Source of the DNA: Streptomyces mobaraensis NBRC 13819 = DSM 40847
Lineage (GTDB): Bacteria > Actinomycetota > Actinomycetes > Streptomycetales > Streptomycetaceae
Length of the DNA stretch: 64,000 nt
Direction: 5' to 3'
NCBI RefSeq assembly: GCF_017916255.1
Contig: NZ_CP072827.1
Coordinates: 4,365,501 to 4,429,500, forward strand
Below are positions 50,736 to 57,543 of the stretch, in pieces; the stretch's first letter is position 1; each line of letters starts with the position of its first letter. A program made the translations under genes and the position numbers. The notes beneath the pieces are model-generated. The model was not told the origin of the DNA, ran no database searches, and saw only the letters and a program-made list of their open reading frames with translations.

Positions 50736-52809
50736 CCAAAGCCGTCGGCAGCGGCTGCGCGTGCAGCACTGTCAGGCCGGAGACCGCTCGGGTGAGGGCC
50801 ACGTACAGCCGTCGCAGGCCGGTGCGTTCGTCCGGTTCGCCGGTGACGATGGCGGTGGGCTCGTCGAGGACGACGTGGTCGTACTCCAGGCCCTTGGCGA
50901 GGGAGGCCGGTACGAGGGTGAGGCGGGCGTCGGCGGTGGTCTCCTCGCCCGGGGCGAGGTGGGGGAGGCCGGCGTCGGCGAGGGCCGTGGCCAGGGCGGG
51001 GATCCGGGCGTCCGCCGCGATCAGGCCGATGGAGCCCTCGCGGCGGAGCGCGGCGCGGCAGGCGGCGACGACCGCGTCGTCCAACGCGTCGGGCCCGGCG
51101 ACGGCGCGTACCGCGAAGTCGCCGGCGGCCTCGCGCACCGACGTCGCCTCGGACAGGCCGGGGGCGATGGCGGGCAGCAGCCGCGACGCGTAGGCGATCA
51201 CCTCGCGGGGGACGCGGAAGCCCTGCGTCAGCTCCTCGACGGCCGCGTCCGGCTTGCCCAGATGGGCGAGCGCCTCGCGCCAACTCGCCGTCGCCCACGG
51301 GGTGGTGCCCTGCGCGATGTCGCCGAGGACGGTCGCCGAACCGGTGGTGCAGCGGCGGCCGACCGCCCGGTACTGCATGGGGGACAGGTCCTGCGCCTCG
51401 TCCAGCACCACATGCCCGAGCGACGGCGTCCGCTGGACGAGGTCCGCCGCCTCGTCGATCAGCACCGCGTCCGCCGCCGACCACTTGGCCGTCCGCACGC
51501 TCCGCGCGGGCTTCGCCCACAGCACGGCCCGCTGTTCGTCCTCCGTCAGCAGGCCCGCCGCGTGCTCGGCGAGGAACTCCGGCTCGGACAGCAGCCGCAG
51601 CACCAGCTTCGCCGGGTCGACGGCCGGCCAGACGGCCTTGACCGCCGCCTTCACGGCGGGGTTGCGGGCCACCGCGTCCTGCACCCGGTCGTCCGGCGCC
51701 TCGCCCGCCTGCTCCATCCGGACGAGCACGGCGTGCGCGATGCGCTGCGGCAGGGCCTCGCGGGCGGCGCCGTAGCGGATGTCGCGGGCGAGGAGTTCAC
51801 GGACGATCTCCTCCACCTCGTACGCCGGGACGCGCCAGCGCCGCGAGCCGCGCACGACGACCACCGGGTCCACCGGCATCGTCACGCCCGAGCGGACCGC
51901 GCGCCGCAGTACCTCCGCCATCCGGGCGTCGCCCTTGACCGTCGCCGCCTCGGCGGAGTCCGTCCCGCGCACCTCCACGTGCGCGACGAGGTCGTCCACC
52001 GTGGCCTGCGCGACGTTCAACTCGCCCAGGGCGGGCAGTACTTGCTCGATGTAGCGGAGGAAGGACCGGTTCGGCCCGACGACCAGCGTGCCGGTGCGGG
52101 CGAGCCGCTCGCGGTGGGCGTAGAGCAGGTACGCGACGCGGTGCAGGCCCACCGCCGTCTTCCCGGTGCCGGGCGCCCCCTGGACGCACACCGTGCCGCC
52201 GATCCCGGCGCGGACGATCTCGTCCTGTTCCGGCTGGATCGTCGCGACGATGTCCCGCATCGGTCCGACGCGCGGGCGCTCGATCTCCGCCTGGAGCAGC
52301 GCGCTCGCCCGCTCGGTGCCCGACGCGTCCGTCAGGTCCTCGTCCTCGTACGCCGTCAACTCGCCGCCGGTGTACCCGAAGCGGCGCCGCCGCCCGACGC
52401 CCAGCGGCTCCTTCTTCGACGCCCGGTAGAACGGCTGCGAGACGGGTGCGCGCCAGTCGACGACCATGGGATCGCCGTGCGCGTCGTGCACGTGCCGCCG
52501 CCCGATGTAGAACCGCTCCTCGCCGCCGCCTTCCCCCGTCGCGTCGGCCGGCGCCTCCTCGTAGTCGAGCCGCCCGAAGAAGAGGGGGGCGTGCGCGAGA
52601 TCGGCGAGCGCCGTGATGCGCTCCTCGATCTGGCGGTTCAGGACCTCCGCGTTGACCCAGTTGGCCGTGACGTCCTTGATGTCGAGCGCCTCGACGTCCT
52701 CCCGCATCGCGCGCAACGCGGCCCGGGAGGCCGCGAGATGGGCCCGCTCACGGGCGAGCGGGTCTTCGTGACGGCTGTCGGACTGCTGGTCGGGGGCGTG
52801 CGCGGGCAC
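50731..52809 (-). CDS. HelD/HelR-like RNA polymerase-associated ATPase
   Basis: A 692-residue UvrD/Rep-like SF1 ATPase of the HelD group. Walker A is QGAPGTGKTAVGLHR near residue 210, motif II is HVVLDEAQDLSP, and later motifs are EELTQGFRVP and KGLEYDHVVLDEP with LYVALTRAVSGL. The N-terminal coiled-coil (LARERAHLAASRAALRAMRE) and inserted domain distinguish it from DNA helicases. These proteins pull stalled RNA polymerase from DNA and, as HelR, can protect it from rifamycins in some Streptomyces. No rifamycin-associated promoter element was recognised upstream. GTG 52809 follows GGAGG. Confidence 0.88.
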   Translation of the reverse strand: MPAHAPDQQSDSRHEDPLARERAHLAASRAALRAMREDVEALDIKDVTANWVNAEVLNRQIEERITALADLAHAPLFFGRLDYEEAPADATGEGGGEERFYIGRRHVHDAHGDPMVVDWRAPVSQPFYRASKKEPLGVGRRRRFGYTGGELTAYEDEDLTDASGTERASALLQAEIERPRVGPMRDIVATIQPEQDEIVRAGIGGTVCVQGAPGTGKTAVGLHRVAYLLYAHRERLARTGTLVVGPNRSFLRYIEQVLPALGELNVAQATVDDLVAHVEVRGTDSAEAATVKGDARMAEVLRRAVRSGVTMPVDPVVVVRGSRRWRVPAYEVEEIVRELLARDIRYGAAREALPQRIAHAVLVRMEQAGEAPDDRVQDAVARNPAVKAAVKAVWPAVDPAKLVLRLLSEPEFLAEHAAGLLTEDEQRAVLWAKPARSVRTAKWSAADAVLIDEAADLVQRTPSLGHVVLDEAQDLSPMQYRAVGRRCTTGSATVLGDIAQGTTPWATASWREALAHLGKPDAAVEELTQGFRVPREVIAYASRLLPAIAPGLSEATSVREAAGDFAVRAVAGPDALDDAVVAACRAALRREGSIGLIAADARIPALATALADAGLPHLAPGEETTADARLTLVPASLAKGLEYDHVVLDEPTAIVTGEPDERTGLRRLYVALTRAVSGLTVLHAQPLPTALG

Positions 52810-53133
52810 GGCATGGCCTCCAGGGCGGGGGGCGGTGGGCGTACGGTACGAGCGAGGAGGCCGGCCGGTTTCCGTCCGGGCGGCGGCGCTCCCGGGACAC
52901 GCGGCGGGAGGCGGAAGTCCGCGATTCTACGGACGGGGGCGGGGCGGCGCCAATGAATTTCCGCGCGCCCCTGATGCGCTCCCGGGGTGCCCCCGAGGTA
53001 CCCCGGGGCGGTTCTCAGGGTCGGAGTCCGTCTCCCGTAGGGGTCGGCATGATCCCTGAGTCGTACGGCGGGCCGCCCGCGTTTACACCGCCAGAGCGAT
53101 GTCCGGCGGACCCGCGGAACCCATCATGGACAC
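52810..53133. other. Intergenic region between HelD-like and small-protein genes
   Basis: About 320 bases. No gene, RNA or convincing operator was found. It contains the divergent promoters of the HelD-like gene and the 53-codon gene. Confidence 0.4.
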
Positions 53134-53295
53134 ATGACCACCGCAGGGATCACCTCAGCCGCCCAGGGCGCCGAGCACGGCGCCTCCACCGCCCTCTCCC
53201 ACGCCTTCCGCGCCCTCAAGGTGTTCGCCGGCACGGCCGTCAGCGTCGTCCTCCTCGGCCGCTTCGAGGGGGAGGAAGCGCTGGTCAAGCGCTGA
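53134..53295 (+). CDS. 53-residue small protein, function unknown
   Basis: A short frame starts ATGACCACCGCAGGG and encodes MTTAGITSAAQGAEHGASTA, followed by LSHAFRALKVFAGTAVSVVL and LGRFEGEEALVKR. Almost every codon ends in G or C, as in true Streptomyces genes. It contains a short hydrophobic stretch (VFAGTAVSVVLLG) that may contact membrane, with an acidic/basic tail. It is convergent with the RelE-like gene, whose stop codon is 11 bases away, so it is unlikely to be a normal upstream antitoxin. The family was not recognised. Confidence 0.6.
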   Translation: MTTAGITSAAQGAEHGASTALSHAFRALKVFAGTAVSVVLLGRFEGEEALVKR

Positions 53296-53306
53296 CGGGC
53301 GGCGTC

Positions 53307-53588
53307 TCAGTCCTCCACCAGGAGGATGTCCGCGTCGTCGGGGATGCGCAGCGCGACCAGCAGCAGCCGCCCGCGGGACACCATGTACTCCGCGACGATC
53401 CGCGAGGTGAGACGGATCTCCCGGTCCTGCTCGCCGGCCCCGACGGGACGGGACAGCTCGGTGTAGGGGACCCTCGCCAGTAGATCCACGGCCTTCTCGA
53501 AGGAGGCCCTGCGCGCCGGGTCGAGACGGTCCCGCTCGCGCGCCGCCTGTTCGGTGTACAGCACCTCGTGGAGGTCCTGGTGGGGCAC
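53307..53588 (-). CDS. RelE/ParE-like toxin-fold protein
   Basis: A 93-residue basic/acidic mixed protein. VLYTEQAARERDRLDPARRA looks like the N-terminal helix of RelE/ParE, and a central helix (FEKAVDLLARVPYTELSRPV) follows. Beta strands EIRLTSRIVAEYMVSRGRLL and LVALRIPDDADILLVED come last. This strand-helix-strand layout is that of RelE/ParE RNases or gyrase inhibitors, although catalytic residues cannot be confirmed. No antitoxin gene precedes it, so it is either solitary or paired with the convergent 53-residue protein. Function therefore remains uncertain. Confidence 0.6.
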   Translation of the reverse strand: MPHQDLHEVLYTEQAARERDRLDPARRASFEKAVDLLARVPYTELSRPVGAGEQDREIRLTSRIVAEYMVSRGRLLLVALRIPDDADILLVED

Positions 53589-53733
53589 TGTTCCCTCCGC
53601 GCCTCGACCGATGCTGCGGCCAGGCTACCGAGCGGAGCCCCGTCTTCGGGCGTACTCGCCTGAGTACCGCTACCCCCGCGGATTGAGTACCCGACCCGAT
53701 CCGCCGGCCGCCGCCCGCCGATGGAATGGCGGT

Positions 53734-54129
53734 ATGACAACCACCACCACACGAACCCCTTCAGCCGCCCCCGCCACCGGCCGGTTCCGCCGGCTGGCAC
53801 ACCGGACCGACCGGCGGCTCGGCGCGCGGGACGAACACTGGGCGAAGGGCCCCGCCGTCGTCTCCCTCCTCGCTCTCCCCGCGCTGCTGTGGTACGCGTT
53901 CGGCGACGGGTTCCTGATCTTCGACGACGGTCCGCTGGCGGCCGTGCTGTTCGCCGGAGCCCTCGCCCTGGCGGTGGCGTGGCTGCTGCCGCACCGGGAG
54001 TCGATGCGGTCCGCGCGCCTCACCTTCGCGGTCACCGCGGTCACCCTGATCGTGCTGCCGGTCGTGCTGACCGTCGTCACGGTGGTGGTCGTGGTCTTCG
54101 GCTTCGCCCTCGCCTCGGGGCCCGCCTGA
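53734..54129 (+). CDS. Small membrane protein, about 3 TM
   Basis: A 131-residue protein with a Thr/Pro-rich basic N-terminus (TTTTTRTPSAAPATGRFRRL). Three hydrophobic segments follow: about 42-58 (VVSLLALPALLWYAF), 68-86 (LAAVLFAGALALAVAWLL) and 95-125 (TFAVTAVTLIVLPVVLTVVT...). I do not recognise the family. The ATG is preceded by TGGCGGT, a weak site. It is convergent with the XPB-like helicase gene, 19 bases apart. Confidence 0.7.
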   Translation: MTTTTTRTPSAAPATGRFRRLAHRTDRRLGARDEHWAKGPAVVSLLALPALLWYAFGDGFLIFDDGPLAAVLFAGALALAVAWLLPHRESMRSARLTFAVTAVTLIVLPVVLTVVTVVVVVFGFALASGPA

Positions 54130-54148
54130 CGCCTGCCCCGCCGGAGCC

Positions 54149-55798
54149 TCAGGCGTCGTCCCCCGCCAGCAGCTCGTCCGCGTCCACGATCCGGTACGCG
54201 TACCCCTGCTCCGCCAGGAACCGCTGCCGGTGGGCCGCGAAGTCCTGGTCGATCGTGTCGCGGGCGACGACCGAGTAGAAGCGCGCCTCGTGCCCGTCCG
54301 CCTTCGGGCGGAGGACGCGGCCGAGCCGCTGGGCCTCCTCCTGGCGGGAGCCGAACGTGCCGGAGACCTGGATGGCGACGGTCGCCTCCGGCAGGTCGAT
54401 GGAGAAGTTCGCGACCTTCGACACGACGAGCACCGAGATCTCGCCCTGCCGGAACGCGTCGAACAGCTTCTCGCGCTGCGCGTTGCTCGTCTCGCCCTTG
54501 ATGACCGGCGCGCCCAGGTGCTCGCCCAGCTCGTCGAGCTGGTCGATGTACTGGCCGATGACCAGCGTCTGCTCACCCGCGTGCCGCCGCACCAGCGCCT
54601 CGGTGACCTTCCGCTTCGTGGCCGTCGTCGCGCAGAAGCGGTACTTCTCCTCCGCCTCGGCCGTCGCGTACGCCAGCCGCTCCCCGTCCGTGAGGTTGAC
54701 GCGGACCTCGACGCAGTCCGCGGGCGCGATGTACCCCTGCGCCTCGATCTCCTTCCACGGCGCGTCGAACCGCTTCGGCCCGATCAGCGAGAACACGTCC
54801 GACTCCCGCCCGTCCTCCCGGACGAGCGTCGCCGTCAGCCCGAGCCGCCGCCGGGCCTGGAGGTCGGCGGTGAACTTGAAGACCGGCGCGGGCAGCAGGT
54901 GCACCTCGTCGTAGACGACCAGGCCCCAGTCGCGGGAGTCGAACAGCTCCAGGTGGGGATAGATCCCCTTCCGCTTGGTGGTCAGCACCTGGTACGTGGC
55001 GATGGTGACCGGGCGGATCTCCTTCCGCGTCCCGCTGTACTCGCCGATCTCGTCCTCGGTGAGCGACGTCCGCTTCACCAGCTCGTGCTTCCACTGCCGG
55101 GCGGAGACCGTGTTCGTGACGAGGATCAGCGTCGTCGCCTTGGCCTCGGCCATCGCCCCGGCCCCGACCAGCGTCTTCCCCGCGCCGCAGGGCAGTACGA
55201 CGACGCCGGAGCCGCCGTGCCAGAAGCCGTCGACGGCCTGCCGCTGGTACGGGCGCAGCGCCCAGCCGTCCTCGCGCAGTTCGATCGGGTGCGCCTCGCC
55301 GTCCACGTACCCGGCCAGGTCCTCGGCGGGCCAGCCCAGCTTCAGCAGCGCCTGCTTGATCTGGCCGCGCTCGGACGGGTGCACGGCGACGGTGTCGGGG
55401 TCGATCCGGGTGCCGACGAGCGGCTTGATCTTCTTCGACCGCAGGATCTCCTCCAGCACCGGCCGGTCCGTGGTCTCCAGGACCAGCCCGTGCACGGGGT
55501 GCTTCACCAGCCTCAGCCGGCCGTAGCGCGCCATCGTCTCGGCGACGTCCACGAGCAGCGCGTGCGGCACGGGGTAGCGGGAGTGGCTGACGAGCGCGTC
55601 GACGACCTGCTCGGCGTCGTGCCCGGCCGCCCGCGCGTTCCACAGGCCGAGCGGCGTCACCCGGTAGGTGTGCACGTGCTCGGGGGCGCGCTCCAGCTCG
55701 GCGAAGGGCGCGATCGCCCGGCGGCAGGCTTCGGCCTGCTCGTGGTCGACCTCCAGGAGGAGCGTCTTGTCCGACTGGACGATCAGCGGTCCGTTCAC
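54149..55798 (-). CDS. XPB-like DEAD/DEAH-box DNA repair helicase
   Basis: A 549-residue SF2 helicase of the bacterial XPB/ERCC3 group. The N-terminal domain (residues 1-130) is followed by two RecA folds: VVLPCGAGKTLVGAGAMAEA (Walker A, near 206), VVYDEVHLLP (DExH), LGLTATLVREDGRESDVF (motif III and the XPB RED-type loop), and QEEAQRLGRVLRPK (motif VI). A final segment, SVVARDTIDQDFAAHRQRFL, completes it. It probably opens DNA for nucleotide excision repair or transcription-coupled repair. GTG 55798 follows AAGGACGG. The 3 kb away WYL-containing gene shares its N-terminal domain, implying partnership. Confidence 0.93.
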   Translation of the reverse strand: MNGPLIVQSDKTLLLEVDHEQAEACRRAIAPFAELERAPEHVHTYRVTPLGLWNARAAGHDAEQVVDALVSHSRYPVPHALLVDVAETMARYGRLRLVKHPVHGLVLETTDRPVLEEILRSKKIKPLVGTRIDPDTVAVHPSERGQIKQALLKLGWPAEDLAGYVDGEAHPIELREDGWALRPYQRQAVDGFWHGGSGVVVLPCGAGKTLVGAGAMAEAKATTLILVTNTVSARQWKHELVKRTSLTEDEIGEYSGTRKEIRPVTIATYQVLTTKRKGIYPHLELFDSRDWGLVVYDEVHLLPAPVFKFTADLQARRRLGLTATLVREDGRESDVFSLIGPKRFDAPWKEIEAQGYIAPADCVEVRVNLTDGERLAYATAEAEEKYRFCATTATKRKVTEALVRRHAGEQTLVIGQYIDQLDELGEHLGAPVIKGETSNAQREKLFDAFRQGEISVLVVSKVANFSIDLPEATVAIQVSGTFGSRQEEAQRLGRVLRPKADGHEARFYSVVARDTIDQDFAAHRQRFLAEQGYAYRIVDADELLAGDDA

Positions 55799-55887
55799 GT
55801 ACGTGTCCGTCCTTCCGTGGGGCCGTCCGTCCTTCTGTGCGGCCAAACGTCCAGTGTGCCTCATCCGCCGGGGGCGGCGGGGGGTGG

Positions 55888-56099
55888 CGGGAGAGGCCCC
55901 GGACCCCGCTTGTCGCGGCTTCGCCGCTCGTCCTCAAACGCCGGACGGGCTTGATTTCGCGCCCGGGCGCACGATTCAGCCCGTCCGGCGTTTGAGGACA
56001 ACCGCGCGGAGCGCGGTTTCGGGGGTGCGGGGGCTTGCCCCCGCAAGAAACGGTGAATGGGGGTGCCCCCTCTGGGGGAGGGGCTGGGGCACCCTTCCC
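55888..56099. repeat. Dispersed intergenic palindromic repeat, copy E (inverted, near full)
   Basis: The modules are those of copies B and C, but in the opposite order and with a 26-base loop in the central stem. CGCGGCTTCGCCGC comes first, then GTCCTCAAACGCCGGACGGG, its complement, the CCGCGCGGAGCGCGG hairpin and the GCGGGGGCTTGCCCCCGC hairpin. GGGTGCCCCCTCTGGGGGAG closes it. It fills the region between the helicase and the RHH gene. Confidence 0.88.
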
Positions 56100-56130
56100 C
56101 CACCATCCCTAGCTTGCTAGCATCCTAGCC

Positions 56131-56316
56131 ATGCCCGCCGACCGCCAGGTGAAGCAGTTCAACGTCTACCTGCCCACCGACCTCATCCGAGAGGTCAAAC
56201 ACCACGCCGTCGACACCGAACGATCGCTCTCCTCGATCGTCGAGACGGCCCTGACCGAGTACTTCCGGCGCCTCACGGACGCGGACGCGGACGCCGGGGA
56301 GGGGGATGCGCGATGA
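56131..56316 (+). CDS. Ribbon-helix-helix (CopG-like) small DNA-binding protein
   Basis: A 61-residue protein. The beta strand [11 protein letters not shown], then helices [19 protein letters not shown] and [13 protein letters not shown], match the ribbon-helix-helix fold of CopG/ParD/Arc. The acidic tail is unstructured. Its TGA overlaps the next gene's ATG (ATGA), so the two are translationally coupled. It probably controls this short operon. There is no toxin in the unit, so antitoxin function is not implied. Confidence 0.85.
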   Translation: MPADRQVKQFNVYLPTDLIREVKHHAVDTERSLSSIVETALTEYFRRLTDADADAGEGDAR

Positions 56317-56678
56317 CGACCGACGGGATCGAGGGGTTCCTCGTCGAGACCCGCAACTACGGGGCGACCGCCGCGTTCTGGAAGTCGCTGGGCTTCGAGA
56401 GCGTGCTGGAGACCGATCACGGCTCCGGGCAGTGGCGGCACCCGGCCGGAGGGCCGTACGTGTTCATCGTCGAGCAGCACGAACGGGAGCTGGTGACAAG
56501 GCCCGTGCTCACCGTCGCGGACGCCGACGCGTTCGCGCCCGCGCGTACGCCGGAGTTCGCCCAGCCGTTCACGCCGACGCACTGGGGCGTGCGGCAGGCG
56601 CTGGTCCTCGACCCCGACGGGCGGGCCGTCGCTCTTGAAGCGCCGCTCCCGGACGGCCACGGAGAGCACCATGGGTGA
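56313..56678 (+). CDS. VOC-family (glyoxalase/bleomycin-resistance-like) protein
   Basis: A 121-residue beta-alpha-beta-beta-beta VOC protein. The strand-helix pattern [20 protein letters not shown] and [20 protein letters not shown], with YVFIVEQH and [17 protein letters not shown], is family-typical. A metal or ligand site may be formed by the His and Glu in these strands. It may bind or inactivate a toxic small molecule, or serve in enzyme catalysis. It starts at the ATGA overlap and itself overlaps the methyltransferase start by 8 bases, so it is part of one operon. Confidence 0.87.
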   Translation: MTTDGIEGFLVETRNYGATAAFWKSLGFESVLETDHGSGQWRHPAGGPYVFIVEQHERELVTRPVLTVADADAFAPARTPEFAQPFTPTHWGVRQALVLDPDGRAVALEAPLPDGHGEHHG

Positions 56679-57531
56679 GCCGCGGCGCGCCGTCCCCGAC
56701 CACACCGCCGTTCGCGTCGCCCTCTGGCGCGCCCTGCACGTGCGGGCCGACGCGCCGCCGCATGTGCTCGGCGACGAGATCGGGCTGGAGCTCGCCGACC
56801 CCGGGCCCGGCTGGCGGGAGCGCGGCGACATGACCATGCCGGGCGTCGCGGGCGTCCGCGCGTCCGTCGTCGCCCGTGCCCGGTTCGTCGAGGACCTCGT
56901 CGCCGAGCGCGTCGCCGAAGGCGGAGTGACGCAGTACGTCATCCTCGGCGCGGGCCTGGACACCTTCGCCCAGCGGCGCCCCGAACCGGGCGCGTCGATC
57001 AGGGTGTTCGAGGTGGACCAGCCGGGCACGCAGATGTGGAAGCGGCGGCGCCTGGCCGAGCTCGGATACGCGACGCCGCCCTGGCTGACCTTCGTGCCCG
57101 TCGACTTCGAGGCCGGCGACTCGTGGTGGGAGCGGCTCACGGCCGCCGGGTTCGACCGGGGCGCGCCGGCGGTCGTCGCGTCGACCGGCGTCAGCATGTA
57201 CCTCAGCCACGAGGCCAACGTCGCGACGCTCCGGCAGGCCGCCGCGCTCGCGCCGGGTTCCGCGTTCGCGTCGACCTTCCTCCCGCCGCTCGACCTGCTC
57301 GAACCGGAACAGCGGCAGGTCCAGGAGATGTCCATGCGCAACGCCGCCGCGTCGGGCACCCCGTTCGTCAGCCTCTACGCGCCCGAGGAGATGCGGCGGG
57401 CGGCCCTGGAGGCCGGGTTCGCGAAGGCCGCCCACGTCTCGCCGGACGAACTGGCCGAACGGTACTTCGCCGGCCGCCCCGACGGTCTGCGCCCGCCCCG
57501 GGCCGAGCAGTTCCTCGTCGCGGAGGTGTGA
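56671..57531 (+). CDS. SAM-dependent methyltransferase (LCMT/PPM1-like)
   Basis: A 286-residue class I methyltransferase of the leucine carboxyl methyltransferase-like group widespread in Streptomyces and mycobacteria. The SAM-binding loop is QYVILGAGLDTFAQRRPEPG, with the acidic end of strand 2 in RVFEVDQPGTQMWKRRRLAE. FVPVDFEAGDSWWERL and VASTGVSMYLSHEANVATLR follow. The substrate is not known and could be a secondary metabolite or lipid. ATG 56671 has GGAGAGC upstream and is translated while the VOC gene is still ending, completing the RHH-VOC-MTase operon. Confidence 0.88.
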   Translation: MGEPRRAVPDHTAVRVALWRALHVRADAPPHVLGDEIGLELADPGPGWRERGDMTMPGVAGVRASVVARARFVEDLVAERVAEGGVTQYVILGAGLDTFAQRRPEPGASIRVFEVDQPGTQMWKRRRLAELGYATPPWLTFVPVDFEAGDSWWERLTAAGFDRGAPAVVASTGVSMYLSHEANVATLRQAAALAPGSAFASTFLPPLDLLEPEQRQVQEMSMRNAAASGTPFVSLYAPEEMRRAALEAGFAKAAHVSPDELAERYFAGRPDGLRPPRAEQFLVAEV

Positions 57532-57543
57532 CCCGCCGGCCGG

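Noticed and set aside
52810..52960. Rifamycin-associated element upstream of the HelD-like gene
   Set aside because: I looked for a palindromic promoter element expected for HelR-type rifamycin response but saw no convincing match.
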